From NCBI GenBank assembly GCA_937891165.1, contig CALAEX010000100.1, forward strand, positions 16,731 through 80,730: DNA of 64,000 nt, in the 5' to 3' direction. Under the pieces are notes generated by a model that worked only from the letters and a program-made list of their open reading frames with translations, searched no databases and was not told where the DNA came from. This DNA is from an uncultured Lachnospiraceae bacterium (GTDB taxonomy: Bacteria > Bacillota > Clostridia > Lachnospirales > Lachnospiraceae). This document shows, piece by piece, positions 63,723 through 64,000 of this stretch. Both the position numbers and the translations under genes were made by a program. Within the stretch, counting starts at the first letter, position 1; each line of letters begins with the position of its first letter.

Positions 63723-64000
63723 CTATTTTACATAGAAACTATCAAACTTTTCTCCTGCGAGATAAAGTCTGAGATTGTCTCCTTCATTCTTATTACATTT
63801 TAACCCAGCGATAATTACTGCAAGCAGTGTTTCTGCATTTCTGTAGGATCTCAAATAATCTACTAATGCACGACCGCAGAACTTATCATAATATGGAGTT
63901 TCGTAAGTACATCCAACTAATTTTAAGTCGATAACTTCCTGAACAATGGTTTCAGGATTACCATCTTTTCTAGCACCGGTTACTTCTGCCACTTCTTCAA
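63723..64000 (-). CDS. Unknown protein, N-terminus beyond window edge
   Basis: The minus-strand frame enters from the right edge (reading EEVAEVTGARKDGNPET) and stops at 63723. About 92 residues visible. No motif recognised. Confidence 0.6.
   Translation of the reverse strand, partial: EEVAEVTGARKDGNPETIVQEVIDLKLVGCTYETPYYDKFCGRALVDYLRSYRNAETLLAVIIAGLKCNKNEGDNLRLYLAGEKFDSFYVK

Overview
The window is a piece of a large, AT-rich tailed-phage genome. It carries a probable contractile-tail sheath gene (cut by the left edge), a large terminase, a family-B DNA polymerase, a DnaG-type primase, an SSB-like protein, a GroEL-like chaperonin, thymidylate synthase and dihydrofolate reductase. Most other genes are unrecognised. 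There are no ribosomal RNA, transposon or CRISPR features. The Shine-Dalgarno sequences (AGAAAGGA, GGAGG) and the standard code fit a Gram-positive, probably clostridial, host, but the host is inference.

Layout. 1-8.5 kb: sheath and another virion-type gene on the minus strand, a structured RNA, and small plus-strand genes. 8.6-12.9 kb: the N-terminal half of the split DNA polymerase (exonuclease plus motif A), unknowns and a SpoT-like HD hydrolase. 13-16.4 kb: convergent paralogues, a PARG-like hydrolase and the first copy of a repeated adhesin-like cassette. 16.5-30.8 kb: one long plus-strand block with SSB-like, chaperonin, a gene broken by three group I introns, membrane-anchored DHFR and primase. 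30.8-44 kb: mostly minus-strand virion-type genes, three proteins with shared terminal tags, cassettes, and the terminase gene broken by four group I introns. 44-49.5 kb: small genes, a free-standing group-I-like RNA, a metalloprotease and a fifth cassette. 49.5-52.5 kb: the C-terminal polymerase half (motifs B and C), with two introns. 52.6-58.5 kb: a run of similar-sized unknown genes, some paralogous. 58.6-64 kb: thymidylate synthase, an 1109-residue multi-enzyme protein, and a gene cut by the right edge.

Working together. Polymerase halves, primase, SSB-like protein, DHFR and ThyA form a replication and nucleotide module. Terminase and sheath belong to packaging and tail. Expression seems to be organised by two recurring promoter-like motifs: TATATTATT, about 40-80 nt before many plus-strand genes, and ACAAATWTATAA, before several mostly virion-type or tagged genes. 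Transcription units end in many strong, often bidirectional hairpin terminators.

The most unusual points are: nine group I introns without endonuclease genes, including a 16-nt micro-exon; a polymerase split between two loci 40 kb apart on opposite strands; five dispersed cassettes behind the same large palindrome, two of them with no ATG and one with no credible start codon; and a set of proteins that share N- and C-terminal tags around unrelated centres. Intron junctions are my reconstruction from pairing, the terminal intron G and reading frame; they have not been tested.
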